Shown here: in pieces, positions 17,589 through 25,900 of the stretch
Numbering within the stretch: position 1 is the first letter of the stretch
Layout: the number at the start of each line of letters is the position of its first letter
NCBI RefSeq assembly: GCF_039595935.1
Contig: NZ_JBCNKR010000006.1
Coordinates: forward strand, 558,001-622,000
DNA from: Flavobacterium sp.
GTDB taxonomy: Bacteria > Bacteroidota > Bacteroidia > Flavobacteriales > Flavobacteriaceae
Reading direction: 5' to 3'
Length of the DNA: 64,000 nucleotides
The notes under the pieces: model-generated
Told to the model about the DNA's origin: nothing
The model's database searches: none
What the model saw: only the letters and a program-made list of their open reading frames with translations
Program-made: the position numbers and the translations under genes

Positions 17589-17607
17589 CAATAGATTCTA
17601 ATTATTT

Positions 17608-19725
17608 TTATTTCTTAACCATTTCAGAAAGAATTTCGATTTCTCTTTCAGAAGCATTTTTTGGTGGATTTGAATATAATTTTAAAATTTCATCATCAAA
17701 TTGATTTTTGAAACTTTCACTTTCGATATCTCTTAAATTTAAAAGTGCTTTTGATCTTACATAAGTTGATTCACTTTTTAAAGACATCGAATATAATTTC
17801 TTAATATCTTCTTCTTCAAAATCTGTCGATTTCCAGTTTGAATATTTCAAAATAAACTGAGAAAACAACAGCGAAGCCTTATTATTGTTGATATTTTTCT
17901 TTAATGAATTCTGTAAAAGAGAAAAAGTAGAGATATTTTTGATGTTCTCTCCTATTGCACTTTCAATAGCAATTCTCTCAGGTTTTGTTTCAACTTTAAA
18001 GTATTTGTTAATATCTTTCAAAGAATTATTGATGCTGTTTTCTTCTTTTTTACCTTTTTCTTCCCAGGCATCTTTCAATCCAACAGTCTTGTTAAACACT
18101 AATTTTGAAGGAGTTGAGTCTTTATCAACAGTAAAATATCCTAAACGTTGAAACTGAAATTTATCTTCATTTTGAGCTGTTGCTAAACTTGGTTCAACAT
18201 ATCCAGTTACAATTTCTAATGAATTTGGATTCACAAAATCTAAGAAATTTTTCTCTTTATAACTGTCCGGAGCTTCATCTGTAAACAAACGATCGTACAA
18301 ACGAACTTCAGCTTCTAATGCATGTTTGATAGAAACCCAATGTAATGTTCCAGATACTTTTCTTTGGCTTGCTTCTGTTCCGCTTCCGCTTAAAGAATCA
18401 GTATCATAAGTTACATGAATTTCTGTAATATTTCCTTCAGAATCTTTTATAACAAATTCACCTTTAATGATATAAGCATTTTTAAGACGAACTTCTTTTC
18501 CTAAAGTTAAACGGAAAAATTTAGCTGGAGCTTCTTCTAAAAAGTCTTCTCTTTCGATGTATAATTCACGAGAAAAAGGCACTTTTCTGAATCCAGCACT
18601 TTCATCTTCTTGGTTATTTTCAGCTTCCAACCACTCTTCTTTTCCTTCCGGATAATTCGTAATTACCAATTTTACAGGATCTAAAACAGCCATTACACGA
18701 GGTGCAATTTTGTTCAAATCTTCACGAATACAGAATTCTAAAACCGATACATTTATCAAATTATCACGCTTTGCAATACCAATTGTATTAGCAAAATTAC
18801 GCAAAGATGCAGCTGTATAACCGCGTCTTCTTAACCCGGAAATTGTTGACATTCTTGGATCATCCCAACCGTTAACATGCTTTTCCTTAACTAGTTGCTG
18901 TAATTTTCTTTTACTAACAACTGTATGTGATAAATTACGTCTTGCAAATTCTCTTTGCTTTGGACGCAGTTTATTATCATCAAAAATTTGATCTAAAAAC
19001 CAATCGTATAATTCACGGTGAGGCAAAAATTCAAGTGTACAAAATGAATGAGAAATTTGCTCTAAATAATCACTTTGTCCATGTGCCCAATCGTACATTG
19101 GATAGATTTTCCAAGCATCTCCAGTTCTGTGGTGATGTTTATGTAAAATTCTGTACATGATAGGATCACGCATCAACATGTTTGTTGATTTCATGTCAAT
19201 TTTTGCACGAAGAATATGTGTACCAGCCTCAAATTCACCGTTTTTCATTCTTTCGAATAAATCTAAGTTTTCTTCTACAGATCTATTTCTAAATGGAGAA
19301 TCGGTTCCAGTTGTAGACGGAGTTCCTTTTTGAATAGCCATTTCTTCAGAAGTCTGACTATCAACATAAGCTTTATCTTTTTTTATTAATAAAACTGCCC
19401 AGTCGTACAATTGTTGAAAATAGTCTGATGCATAGCGCTCTTCTGCCCAAGTATAACCCAGCCATTCTACATCTTTTTTAATAGCATCAACAAATTCCTG
19501 TTCTTCTTTTTCAGGGTTTGTATCATCAAAACGTAAATTCACAGGAGATTGATAATCAATTCCTAAACCAAAATTTAACGCAATAGAACTCGCGTGCCCA
19601 ATGTGCAAATACCCATTAGGTTCTGGTGGAAAACGAAAGCGAAGTTTAGTGTTTGAAAGACCTGATTTTACGTCTTCCTCTATGATTTGTTCAATAAAAT
19701 TGAGTGATTTCTCTTCTGATGCCAT
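17608..19725 (-). CDS. glnS: Glutaminyl-tRNA synthetase with C-terminal extension
   Basis: 705 residues. Residues 1-555 match bacterial GlnRS: RFPPEPNGYLHIGHASS (HIGH region, about 28-44), RFDDTNPEKEEQEFV, YDWAHGQSDYLE, and the KMSKS equivalent VVSKRKL near 270; the anticodon-binding beta barrels run to about 550. It attaches glutamine to tRNA-Gln. The typical enzyme ends near 555; here about 150 further residues, helical and rich in Lys, Ser and Asn, follow. They do not look like the YqeY-type appendage known in some GlnRS. A perfect TATCTTTG box lies 20 bases upstream. The other neighbour, across a heptad repeat, is a toxin-antitoxin pair. Confidence 0.96.
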   Translation of the reverse strand: MASEEKSLNFIEQIIEEDVKSGLSNTKLRFRFPPEPNGYLHIGHASSIALNFGLGIDYQSPVNLRFDDTNPEKEEQEFVDAIKKDVEWLGYTWAEERYASDYFQQLYDWAVLLIKKDKAYVDSQTSEEMAIQKGTPSTTGTDSPFRNRSVEENLDLFERMKNGEFEAGTHILRAKIDMKSTNMLMRDPIMYRILHKHHHRTGDAWKIYPMYDWAHGQSDYLEQISHSFCTLEFLPHRELYDWFLDQIFDDNKLRPKQREFARRNLSHTVVSKRKLQQLVKEKHVNGWDDPRMSTISGLRRRGYTAASLRNFANTIGIAKRDNLINVSVLEFCIREDLNKIAPRVMAVLDPVKLVITNYPEGKEEWLEAENNQEDESAGFRKVPFSRELYIEREDFLEEAPAKFFRLTLGKEVRLKNAYIIKGEFVIKDSEGNITEIHVTYDTDSLSGSGTEASQRKVSGTLHWVSIKHALEAEVRLYDRLFTDEAPDSYKEKNFLDFVNPNSLEIVTGYVEPSLATAQNEDKFQFQRLGYFTVDKDSTPSKLVFNKTVGLKDAWEEKGKKEENSINNSLKDINKYFKVETKPERIAIESAIGENIKNISTFSLLQNSLKKNINNNKASLLFSQFILKYSNWKSTDFEEEDIKKLYSMSLKSESTYVRSKALLNLRDIESESFKNQFDDEILKLYSNPPKNASEREIEILSEMVKK

Positions 19726-19744
19726 TATTTTATAGTAATTTTAG

Positions 19745-19752
19745 CAAAGATA
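19745..19752 (-). promoter_or_regulatory. glnS -7 box
   Basis: TATCTTTG on the minus strand, 20 bases before the ATG, so the leader would be about 12 bases. No clear -33 TTTG upstream. Confidence 0.6.
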
Positions 19753-19757
19753 AAAAA

Positions 19758-19837
19758 GTTTATAGTTTATAGTTTATGGTTTATGGTTTTCTTTGGAAAC
19801 TTACTGAAAACATGAAACGTTAAACCTGAAACTCGAA
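19758..19837. repeat. Facing heptad arms between glnS and the toxin-antitoxin pair
   Basis: Left arm 19758-19792: GTTTATA twice, GTTTATG twice, then GTTTTCT. Right arm 19810-19837: ACATGAA, ACGTTAA, ACCTGAA, ACTCGAA. The 7-base register is exact in both arms even where bases differ. Confidence 0.75.
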
Positions 19838-19851
19838 ATTAATTTAATTAG

Positions 19852-19859
19852 TATTTTTG
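19852..19859 (+). promoter_or_regulatory. Promoter -7 box of toxin-antitoxin-folB unit
   Basis: TATTTTTG matches TAnnTTTG, 17 bases before the antitoxin ATG. Confidence 0.55.
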
Positions 19860-19876
19860 TATAAATATTCAGAGTT

Positions 19877-20095
19877 ATGAGACAATTAACTGTTACAATT
19901 CCAGATGATTTTTACGAAACTTTTGTTAGTTTTTTTAAACACATTCCAGATGTTTCTATAAATGAAAATGTTGAGAATGAAATTCCGCTATGGCAGCAAG
20001 AAATGGTTTTAGATCGTATAAAAAATGCTAAACCAGAGGATTTTATTAGTTGGGAAGAGTCTAAAAAAAGACTCAATGCTAAATGGAATAAATAA
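19877..20095 (+). CDS. Antitoxin-like small protein
   Basis: 72 residues: a short strand MRQLTVTIPDDFYETFVSFF, then a helix, then EDFISWEESKKRLNAKW. The end (SWEE.KK.L) is typical of antitoxins whose C-terminal tail wraps a ParE/RelE toxin. The toxin gene starts two bases after its stop. The N-terminal strand could form a ribbon-type DNA-binding dimer controlling the operon, but that is inference. Confidence 0.7.
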   Translation: MRQLTVTIPDDFYETFVSFFKHIPDVSINENVENEIPLWQQEMVLDRIKNAKPEDFISWEESKKRLNAKWNK

Positions 20096-20097
20096 TA

Positions 20098-20394
20098 ATG
20101 TTTGAAATAATTATTCTCTTAAGAGCTGAATTAGAAGTAGATGAAATTGCTGAGTATTATGAATCTCTTTCTGATGGTTTAGGAACAAAATTTTTTAATG
20201 AATATCAAAAGTATGTTGATACTTTAAATACATTTCCATTTTTTGAAGAAAAATATAATATAGTTAGAACCTTACCTTTGAAAAAATTCCCATACACTAT
20301 TCATTTTACAGTTGATGAAATTAACAAAATAGTTACAGTATACGCTGTAACATCCAATTATCAAAATCCAAACACTACAAGAATAAAACTATAA
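20098..20394 (+). CDS. ParE/RelE-family toxin
   Basis: 98 residues with the ParE/RelE layout: IIILLRAELEVDEIAEYYESLSDGLGTKFFNEY (helical hairpin), a middle basic strand NIVRTLPLKKFPYTIHFTVDE, and a closing strand IVTVYAVTSNYQNP. RelE types cut ribosome-bound mRNA and ParE types poison gyrase; the typical catalytic set is not decisive here, so the target is open. Two bases separate it from both the antitoxin before it and folB after it, so toxin and folB are probably co-translated. Confidence 0.78.
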   Translation: MFEIIILLRAELEVDEIAEYYESLSDGLGTKFFNEYQKYVDTLNTFPFFEEKYNIVRTLPLKKFPYTIHFTVDEINKIVTVYAVTSNYQNPNTTRIKL

Positions 20395-20396
20395 AA

Positions 20397-20756
20397 ATGG
20401 GAGTTATAAAATTAAAAAACATCCGTACTTTTTCTTACCACGGATGTTTAATTGAAGAAGGAAAAATTGGATCTGATTATACTGTCGATCTAAAAATTAA
20501 AACCAATTTACAGAAATCTGCAGAAACAGATCATCTTTTAGATACTGTTGACTATGTTCATTTGAACAAAATTGTGACAGAAGAAATGGCAATTCGTTCG
20601 CATTTATTAGAACATGTTGCCAAAAGAATCAATATTCGAGTATTGGCAGAGATAAAAACTGTAGAAAAAACAACAGTTTGGGTTTCTAAAATTAATCCGC
20701 CTATTGGTGGTGATGTTGAATCAGTTACTATAAAAATGACCGAAATTAGAGCGTAA
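20397..20756 (+). CDS. folB: Dihydroneopterin aldolase
   Basis: 119 residues: IKLKNIRTFSYHGCLIEEGKIGSDYTVDL carries the YHGC active-site region, followed by LLDTVDYVHLNKIV and SHLLEHVAKRI, with the ending VTIKMTEI. It makes 6-hydroxymethyl-dihydropterin in folate synthesis. Position right after a toxin gene is odd; in its relatives folB usually follows glnS directly, so the toxin-antitoxin pair looks inserted between them. Confidence 0.94.
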   Translation: MGVIKLKNIRTFSYHGCLIEEGKIGSDYTVDLKIKTNLQKSAETDHLLDTVDYVHLNKIVTEEMAIRSHLLEHVAKRINIRVLAEIKTVEKTTVWVSKINPPIGGDVESVTIKMTEIRA

Positions 20757-20825
20757 TGATTTTAATTAAAATCGTATTTTTTCAAAATAGTTTATATGAA
20801 ACTTTTGAATTTTAAAGATTTTAGT

Positions 20826-20833
20826 TACTTTTG
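20826..20833 (+). promoter_or_regulatory. tRNA-Cys promoter -7 box
   Basis: TACTTTTG, 18 bases before the mature tRNA 5' end. Confidence 0.6.
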
Positions 20834-20850
20834 CCATCCGTTCAAGCAAT

Positions 20851-20921
20851 GGCGTCGTGGCCGAGCGGCTAGGCTGGGCTCTGCAAAAGCTCCTACTCCG
20901 GTTCGAATCCGGACGATGCCT
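20851..20921 (+). tRNA. tRNA-Cys (anticodon GCA)
   Basis: Acceptor arms GGCGTCG and CGATGCC pair; D stem GCC/GGC; anticodon stem GGGCT/AGCTC around loop CTGCAAA with anticodon GCA; T arm CCGG TTCGAAT CCGG. CCA is not encoded. A TACTTTTG box precedes it and a hairpin terminator follows. Confidence 0.97.
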
Positions 20922-20922
20922 C

Positions 20923-20955
20923 AAAAAGAGATACAGAAATGTGTCTCTTTTTTTT
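20923..20955 (+). terminator. tRNA-Cys terminator
   Basis: AAAAAGAGATAC pairs with GTGTCTCTTTTT around AGAAAT, followed by more T. Confidence 0.85.
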
Positions 20956-20977
20956 ATGCTTAATTTTTTCTACAATC

Positions 20978-21078
20978 TTGTCATTCTGAGGAACGAAGAA
21001 TCTTCGCAAGCAATTCCACACCGTAAGACATTCTTTGTAGAGCTTGTTACTAAGATTCTTCGTTCCTCAGAATGACAA
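20978..21078. repeat. REP/MITE-like inverted repeat
   Basis: A perfect 27-base inverted repeat: TTGTCATTCTGAGGAACGAA and seven further bases at 20978-21004, mirrored at 21052-21078, with a 47-base spacer. The core (GTCATTCTGAGGAACGAAGAATCTT) belongs to a class of palindromic repeats I recall being common in Bacteroidota genomes. No transposase is next to it. Confidence 0.85.
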
Positions 21079-21130
21079 ACTAGACTTAAATACTTCTACT
21101 AAAAAGTGGTAAATCAACATTATCAACACA

Positions 21131-21156
21131 AAAAAACCTCTGAAATTCAGAGGTTT
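21131..21156 (-). terminator. Terminator of the rnr-lysE operon
   Basis: AAACCTCTGAA / ATTCAGAGGTTT, near-perfect stem with a T run on the minus strand, about 30 bases after the LysE-family stop. Confidence 0.8.
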
Positions 21157-21184
21157 AATTTTATATTTTTGAGTTATTAACAAC

Positions 21185-21868
21185 TTACTTATTTTCAATC
21201 TTTTCAAAAGCATTTTTAACCATTTCTTTTTCTTTAGGAAACCATCCCTGAACCATTAAAGCAACTCCAAAAACCATTAAAACAATACTTATTCCTTTTT
21301 TGATTTTAAGAATATTATTTGGCGTCATTTTAGATTTTAATTGTTTGGCTAATAATATTTTAAGACAGTCAACTAACAAATAAGTTATGATAACTGAGGC
21401 AAAAAAAGTAATCATTCTGGAATTTTGCATTTCTAATTTTGGTCCTATAGAAATAATTACAGCAAGCCAAAAACCTAAAACTCCAATGTTAATAACGTTG
21501 AGTAAAAAGCCTTTGATAAATAAACTTCCATAATTTCTTTTTATAATATCACGGTCAATTTCTTCATCATTAATTTTTTCTTCTTTTTTTAATCTCACAA
21601 AAGAAATTATACCATAAGCCAGCATTATAATTCCTCCAAAAATAAAAAGAGCCGGTTTGTCTTTTAAACTGGAAATCAGTCTGTAACTTCCTAAATAAGC
21701 AATAGCAATAAAAAATATATCGCCAAAAACTACTCCAAAATCAAAAACTATTGCTGCTCTAAATCCTTTTGTAATACTAGTTTCTAATAGTATAAAAAAT
21801 ACCGGACCTACCATAAAGCTAAGAAAAAGTCCCCACGGCAGTCCAGCCAAAATATCGTTTATCATCAA
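21185..21868 (-). CDS. LysE-family amino-acid exporter
   Basis: 227 residues with about six membrane segments. The start NDILAGLPWGLFLSFMVGPVFFILLETSITKGFRAA is the LysE/RhtB hallmark (a G/P-rich first helix with GPVFF). A charged loop KKEEKINDEEIDRDIIKRNYG splits the two halves. Probably exports amino acids or related metabolites through the inner membrane; substrate unknown. Last of three genes rnr, head-GIN protein and this one (gaps 25 and 11 bases). Confidence 0.88.
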   Translation of the reverse strand: MMINDILAGLPWGLFLSFMVGPVFFILLETSITKGFRAAIVFDFGVVFGDIFFIAIAYLGSYRLISSLKDKPALFIFGGIIMLAYGIISFVRLKKEEKINDEEIDRDIIKRNYGSLFIKGFLLNVINIGVLGFWLAVIISIGPKLEMQNSRMITFFASVIITYLLVDCLKILLAKQLKSKMTPNNILKIKKGISIVLMVFGVALMVQGWFPKEKEMVKNAFEKIENK

Positions 21869-21879
21869 AATACTTCTTG

Positions 21880-22548
21880 TTATTTTACTTCTTCGATTTT
21901 ACCTCCTAATACTGTTTTTTGATTGATTTGTTTAGGTTTTCCATAAATGTAAATAGAGCCTCCTGCGCTTACTTTTGCCTCGACAAGGGTCGAAGCATTA
22001 ACATCGGCTTTTCCGCCCGCAGAAACGCTTACTTTCGTTTGAGAAGTGGCCAATTTACTTCCAAGGAAATAACCCCCGGCTCCTAAACTCGCATCAAGAT
22101 TATCTGCTTTACCTGTTGCCGTAATTTCTCCTCCTGAAACAGAACTTACTTTTAACTTATCAACGTTCAAATCTACATTAATTTTTCCACCTTCCTGTGC
22201 ACTAACTTTAAAAGAAGTTGCTTTTATAGCTTCTTTGCTTATAACTTCAGCTCCTTCATTAACATCAATCAATTCTAAATGTTTATAATACAAAGTTACT
22301 TCAAGATCATTTCCTGAAAGAAGTTTAGGAAAAGGCATTCTTAATTTTAAAACGCCATTTTTATTTACAGCTTCCAGTTCAGCTTCCCTTACACCTTTTA
22401 TAACAACTTTATTTTCAGACGACTGAATTAATTTTACACTTAATTTGTCGTAAACTTTTACGGTATCAAAATCTCCTAATTCTTTGGTAACCTGACCAAA
22501 AGACATTTGTGCAAATAAAATTACTGCTCCAATAATTAGCTTTTTCAT
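21880..22548 (-). CDS. Exported head-GIN (DUF2807) beta-helix protein
   Basis: 222 residues. Signal peptide MKKLIIGAVILFAQMSFGQ, then a repetitive beta domain: KVYDKLSVKLIQSSENKVVIKG, GGKINVDLNVDKLKVSSVSGG, SAGGKADVNASTLVEAKVSAGG. The recurring SxGG/GG turns are typical of the DUF2807 (auto-transporter adhesin head GIN) family. Found in Bacteroidota as a surface or periplasmic protein of unknown role. Sits between rnr and lysE in a minus-strand operon. Confidence 0.85.
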   Translation of the reverse strand: MKKLIIGAVILFAQMSFGQVTKELGDFDTVKVYDKLSVKLIQSSENKVVIKGVREAELEAVNKNGVLKLRMPFPKLLSGNDLEVTLYYKHLELIDVNEGAEVISKEAIKATSFKVSAQEGGKINVDLNVDKLKVSSVSGGEITATGKADNLDASLGAGGYFLGSKLATSQTKVSVSAGGKADVNASTLVEAKVSAGGSIYIYGKPKQINQKTVLGGKIEEVK

Positions 22549-22573
22549 ACTTTTATTTTTTATTAATTAATAC

Positions 22574-24754
22574 TTATTCTGCTCTTCTTAAAAAATGAAA
22601 ATCCAGTTGTTTTTTAACTAAATCGGCATTTTTAACTTTCACATAAATTTCGTCTCCCAATTGCAATAGTCTGTTTGAAGTTGCTCCAACCAAAGCATAT
22701 TGTCTTTCGTCGAAAGTATAATAATCATCTTTTATTTCTCTGATTCTTACCATTCCTTCGCATTTATTAGAAACGATTTCAACATAAATTCCCCATTCGG
22801 TAACACCAGAAATAACTCCCAAAAATTCTTCGTCTTGGTGATCCTGCATGTATTTAACCTGCATGTATTTGATACTGTCACGCTCTGCATTTGTTGCTAA
22901 GTTTTCCATATTTGAACAATGCAGAGATTTAGTTTCGTACTCTTCTTCATCTACAGAAGCTCCTCCATCCAGATAATATTGTAACAACCTGTGAACCATA
23001 ACGTCTGGATAACGACGAATTGGCGATGTAAAATGGCTGTAATAATCAAAAGCTAAACCATAATGTCCAATATTATCTGTCGAATATTTGGCTTTACTCA
23101 TACTTCTAATGGCAAGAGTATCAATTAGGTTTTGCTCTTTTTTACCACTTACTTCTTCCATCAAAGTGTTAATTGATTTGGCTATATCGCCTTTTGTTCT
23201 AAAATCAATCTTATAACCAAATTTAGCAATTACGGTTTGCATTGCAATAAGTTTATCTTCATTTGGTTCGTCGTGAATACGGTAAACGAAGGTTTTCTTT
23301 TGTTTACCAATATATTCTGCTACTTTTCTATTAGCTAGAAGCATAAATTCTTCAATCAAATGATTGGCATCTTTTGATATTTTGAAGTAAACACCTTCTG
23401 GTTCTCCCGCTTCATCAAGATTGAATTTTACTTCGACTTTATCAAAAGAAATAGCACCTTGTTGCATTCTTTTCTTTCTTAAAATCTTAGCTAATTCGTC
23501 TAGTTTTAAAGTAGCTTCTCTAATTTCATCAGAAACAATATAGGATTCTCCGGTAATAGAAATATCAACCGGAATTGTATTGTCTTTTGTTTCAATGATA
23601 TATTGTGCTTCTTCATAAGCAAAACGCTGATCTGAATAAATCACCGTTCTTCCAAACCATTGATTAATAACCTGAGCTGTTGGCGAAACTTCAAATATCG
23701 CAGAGAAAGTATATTTCTCTTCATTCGGACGAAGTGAACACGCAAAATTTGATAAAACTTCAGGAAGCATTGGCACTACTCTATCGACCAAATAAACCGA
23801 AGTTGCTCTTTGATATGCTTCGTCATCCAGAATTGTTCCTTCTTCCAAATAATACGAAACATCGGCAATATGAACTCCAATTTCAAAGTTTCCGTTTTCT
23901 AACTTTTTGAAAGACAAGGCATCATCAAAATCTTTTGCATCTTTTGGATCAATCGTAAACGTAAGTGTATCACGCATATCACGACGTTTTGCAATTTCAG
24001 ATTCCTGAATCGAAGTATCCAGTTTTTGTGCAAAAACCTCTACTTCTACCGGAAAATCTGAAGGTAAACCATATTCCGCTAAAATGGCATGAATCTCTGT
24101 ATTATGTTCTCCGGGTTTTCCAAGAACACGAATCACAGATCCAAACGGACTATCGGCTCTTTTTGGCCAGTCTTCAATCTTAACTAAAACAACATCACCA
24201 TTTTCTGCTTCACCAATTTTATCTTTTGGAATAAAAATATCAGTGTACATTTTAGGATTTGCTGTAGAAACAAAAGCAAAATTTGGCTGCATATCAATTA
24301 CACCTACAAACTCTGTTTTATCTCTTTCAAGAACTTCAATTACTTCACCTTCAGGTCTTTTTCCTTTTCTTCTGTTATAGACATAAACTTTTACTTTGTC
24401 TTTATCTAATGCACGATTCAAATTATTAGTCGGAATAAAAACATCTTCTTCAAATTCATCACAAATAAAATATGCCGTTTTTCTGCTCGTCATATCTATT
24501 GTGCCTTCGTAGTAATCCTGGCTTATTGCTTTTACCAAATATTTACCAGGTTCTGTTTCTATAATCTTCTTTTGAGCAGCCAGAAGTTTCAGATCTTTTA
24601 TAATCTGATTTCTGCTTTTTGTATCATCAAGTTCAAGCTTAGCTGCTATCTGTTTATAATTGAATGGTTTATTAGCATTTTGCGATAAAATTTTTAGTAT
24701 TTTTCCAGAGAAATCTTTGTCTTTTTTTATCGGCTTTCTAATTTTCTTACTCAT
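22574..24754 (-). CDS. rnr: Ribonuclease R
   Basis: 726 residues. In order: an N-terminal helical HTH_12-like domain (KPFNYKQIAAKLELDD), cold-shock-type OB folds (DYYEGTIDMTSRKTAYFICDE), the RNB catalytic domain with TIDPKDAKDFDDALSF (metal-binding Asp residues) and YLVDRVVPMLPEVLSN, HFTSPIRRYPDVMVHRLLQ, and a C-terminal S1 domain (VISGVTEWGIYVEI). It is a 3'-5' exoribonuclease that degrades structured RNA and takes part in rRNA quality control. First gene of an operon with a head-GIN protein and a LysE exporter. On the other side lies the long AT-rich gap and a divergent small gene. Confidence 0.97.
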   Translation of the reverse strand: MSKKIRKPIKKDKDFSGKILKILSQNANKPFNYKQIAAKLELDDTKSRNQIIKDLKLLAAQKKIIETEPGKYLVKAISQDYYEGTIDMTSRKTAYFICDEFEEDVFIPTNNLNRALDKDKVKVYVYNRRKGKRPEGEVIEVLERDKTEFVGVIDMQPNFAFVSTANPKMYTDIFIPKDKIGEAENGDVVLVKIEDWPKRADSPFGSVIRVLGKPGEHNTEIHAILAEYGLPSDFPVEVEVFAQKLDTSIQESEIAKRRDMRDTLTFTIDPKDAKDFDDALSFKKLENGNFEIGVHIADVSYYLEEGTILDDEAYQRATSVYLVDRVVPMLPEVLSNFACSLRPNEEKYTFSAIFEVSPTAQVINQWFGRTVIYSDQRFAYEEAQYIIETKDNTIPVDISITGESYIVSDEIREATLKLDELAKILRKKRMQQGAISFDKVEVKFNLDEAGEPEGVYFKISKDANHLIEEFMLLANRKVAEYIGKQKKTFVYRIHDEPNEDKLIAMQTVIAKFGYKIDFRTKGDIAKSINTLMEEVSGKKEQNLIDTLAIRSMSKAKYSTDNIGHYGLAFDYYSHFTSPIRRYPDVMVHRLLQYYLDGGASVDEEEYETKSLHCSNMENLATNAERDSIKYMQVKYMQDHQDEEFLGVISGVTEWGIYVEIVSNKCEGMVRIREIKDDYYTFDERQYALVGATSNRLLQLGDEIYVKVKNADLVKKQLDFHFLRRAE

Positions 24755-24864
24755 AAATCTTTTCTTATAAGGTTTAAAATTACAAATAAGAAATCAGATA
24801 ATACTTTTTAACAAATAGAATTATTAAAAATATAACTTTTCGTACATTTACAAAAACACCTTTT

Positions 24865-25098
24865 ATGGATAGCTTTCAAACCATTGCAGTCTTCAATTAT
24901 CTGCACGAAACAGTGGTTCTCAAACACTTACTAGAACAGGAAGAAATTCCATATTTTTTTGAAAACGAAATAACGCTTTCGGTAATGCCGCTTTACTCAA
25001 ATGCGCTGGGCGGAATCAAACTCAAAGTTCATCCGGACGATTTCGAACAAGTTCAGGAAATTCTCGATAATCTCAACAATCCTCTCAAAATCGTCTGA
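24865..25098 (+). CDS. DUF2007 (putative signal transducing) small protein
   Basis: 77 residues: FQTIAVFNYLHETVVLKHLLEQEEIPYFFENE and GGIKLKVHPDDFEQVQEIL match the DUF2007 family, a PII-like ferredoxin-fold domain. Function unknown. Divergent from rnr; followed directly by the 800-base AT-rich region. A near-consensus TACATTTA box lies 14 bases upstream. Confidence 0.82.
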   Translation: MDSFQTIAVFNYLHETVVLKHLLEQEEIPYFFENEITLSVMPLYSNALGGIKLKVHPDDFEQVQEILDNLNNPLKIV

Positions 25099-25900
25099 AA
25101 CAAAACTTCAAAAACAAAAACAAACAAGGTAAAATTCAAACTCAAAAAAATTTTTTTCATTTTCAACTTTTTTAGTTTTCAACATATATTAAATACAACA
25201 AAAAAGAATTTTTAAAAATTTAAAAAATTTGATGGTTATTATAGTGTGTTAATATGTCGAATAATTTTTTTTCTGAAGCCATTGAAATCTCGTTTTACTT
25301 ATTTATTCTGAGTTATCAACATAGTTATTTTTAGTTAAATGATTAATTTATAAGACTTTTTGTATTTTAATTAACAACGGTTGACAACTAAAAATGGATT
25401 CATTTTGTAGATAAGTTGATATGTTAATAGTTGTTGAAAATGGTATTTTTGATATTGATAACTTTTCTAAAAATTCACGAAACTTTTCTTGCATATTTCA
25501 TTCCGGTTTTGGATTAAGTATTTTTTTTAAACAACCAAAAAAAACTTCTAATTTTCTTTTCATACTTATTAACATTTCCTGTTAATTTAAAGTTAACTGA
25601 ATATCAACGAATTACAAACTCATATCAACACCTCAAAATTTTAACAAATATTATGTTTATTCTTTATTGATTATGAGATACTTATAGAGTTATCAAAATT
25701 GTTAATAACTGATAAGGTTTTGATAGTAAGATAGTTGTGATTTGTATTTTTATGCCAAGAATTTCTCGAATGTCTACTAAATATAATTGCTTTGTTGATA
25801 TAGTTCCTAAAAAGAAAAAAATTTGTGAAAATTACCGTAATTCGTGGCAAACATCTATTTATTAAGTAAATTTGCATAACACAACTAAATAGTATAGAAA
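25099..25900. other. 802-base AT-rich gene-free region; candidate replication origin
   Basis: No gene is visible. It holds several DnaA-box-like sequences one base from the consensus TTATCCACA or two: TTATCAACA (25313), ATATCAACA (25622), ATATCAACG (about 25601), TTATCAAAA (25690) and TGTTGATAT (25793, other strand), and long A/T tracts (25145-25230). Genes to the left are mostly minus strand (15 of 23), genes to the right mostly plus (29 of 41), as around an origin. The TATC/ATCAACA motif also occurs elsewhere in AT-rich gaps (21119, 26468), so the case is suggestive only. Confidence 0.35.
25867..25874 (+). promoter_or_regulatory. rpiB -7 box
   Basis: TAAATTTG, 27 bases before the rpiB ATG. 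Confidence 0.65.

Larger units (their letters stand above)
16781..17607. other. 827-base AT-rich gene-free region
   Basis: No open reading frame with coding character is seen. It contains at least two AT-rich repeat copies (see 17221 and 17481) and the glnS terminator. The middle (16900-17200) has nothing I can name. Confidence 0.6.
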
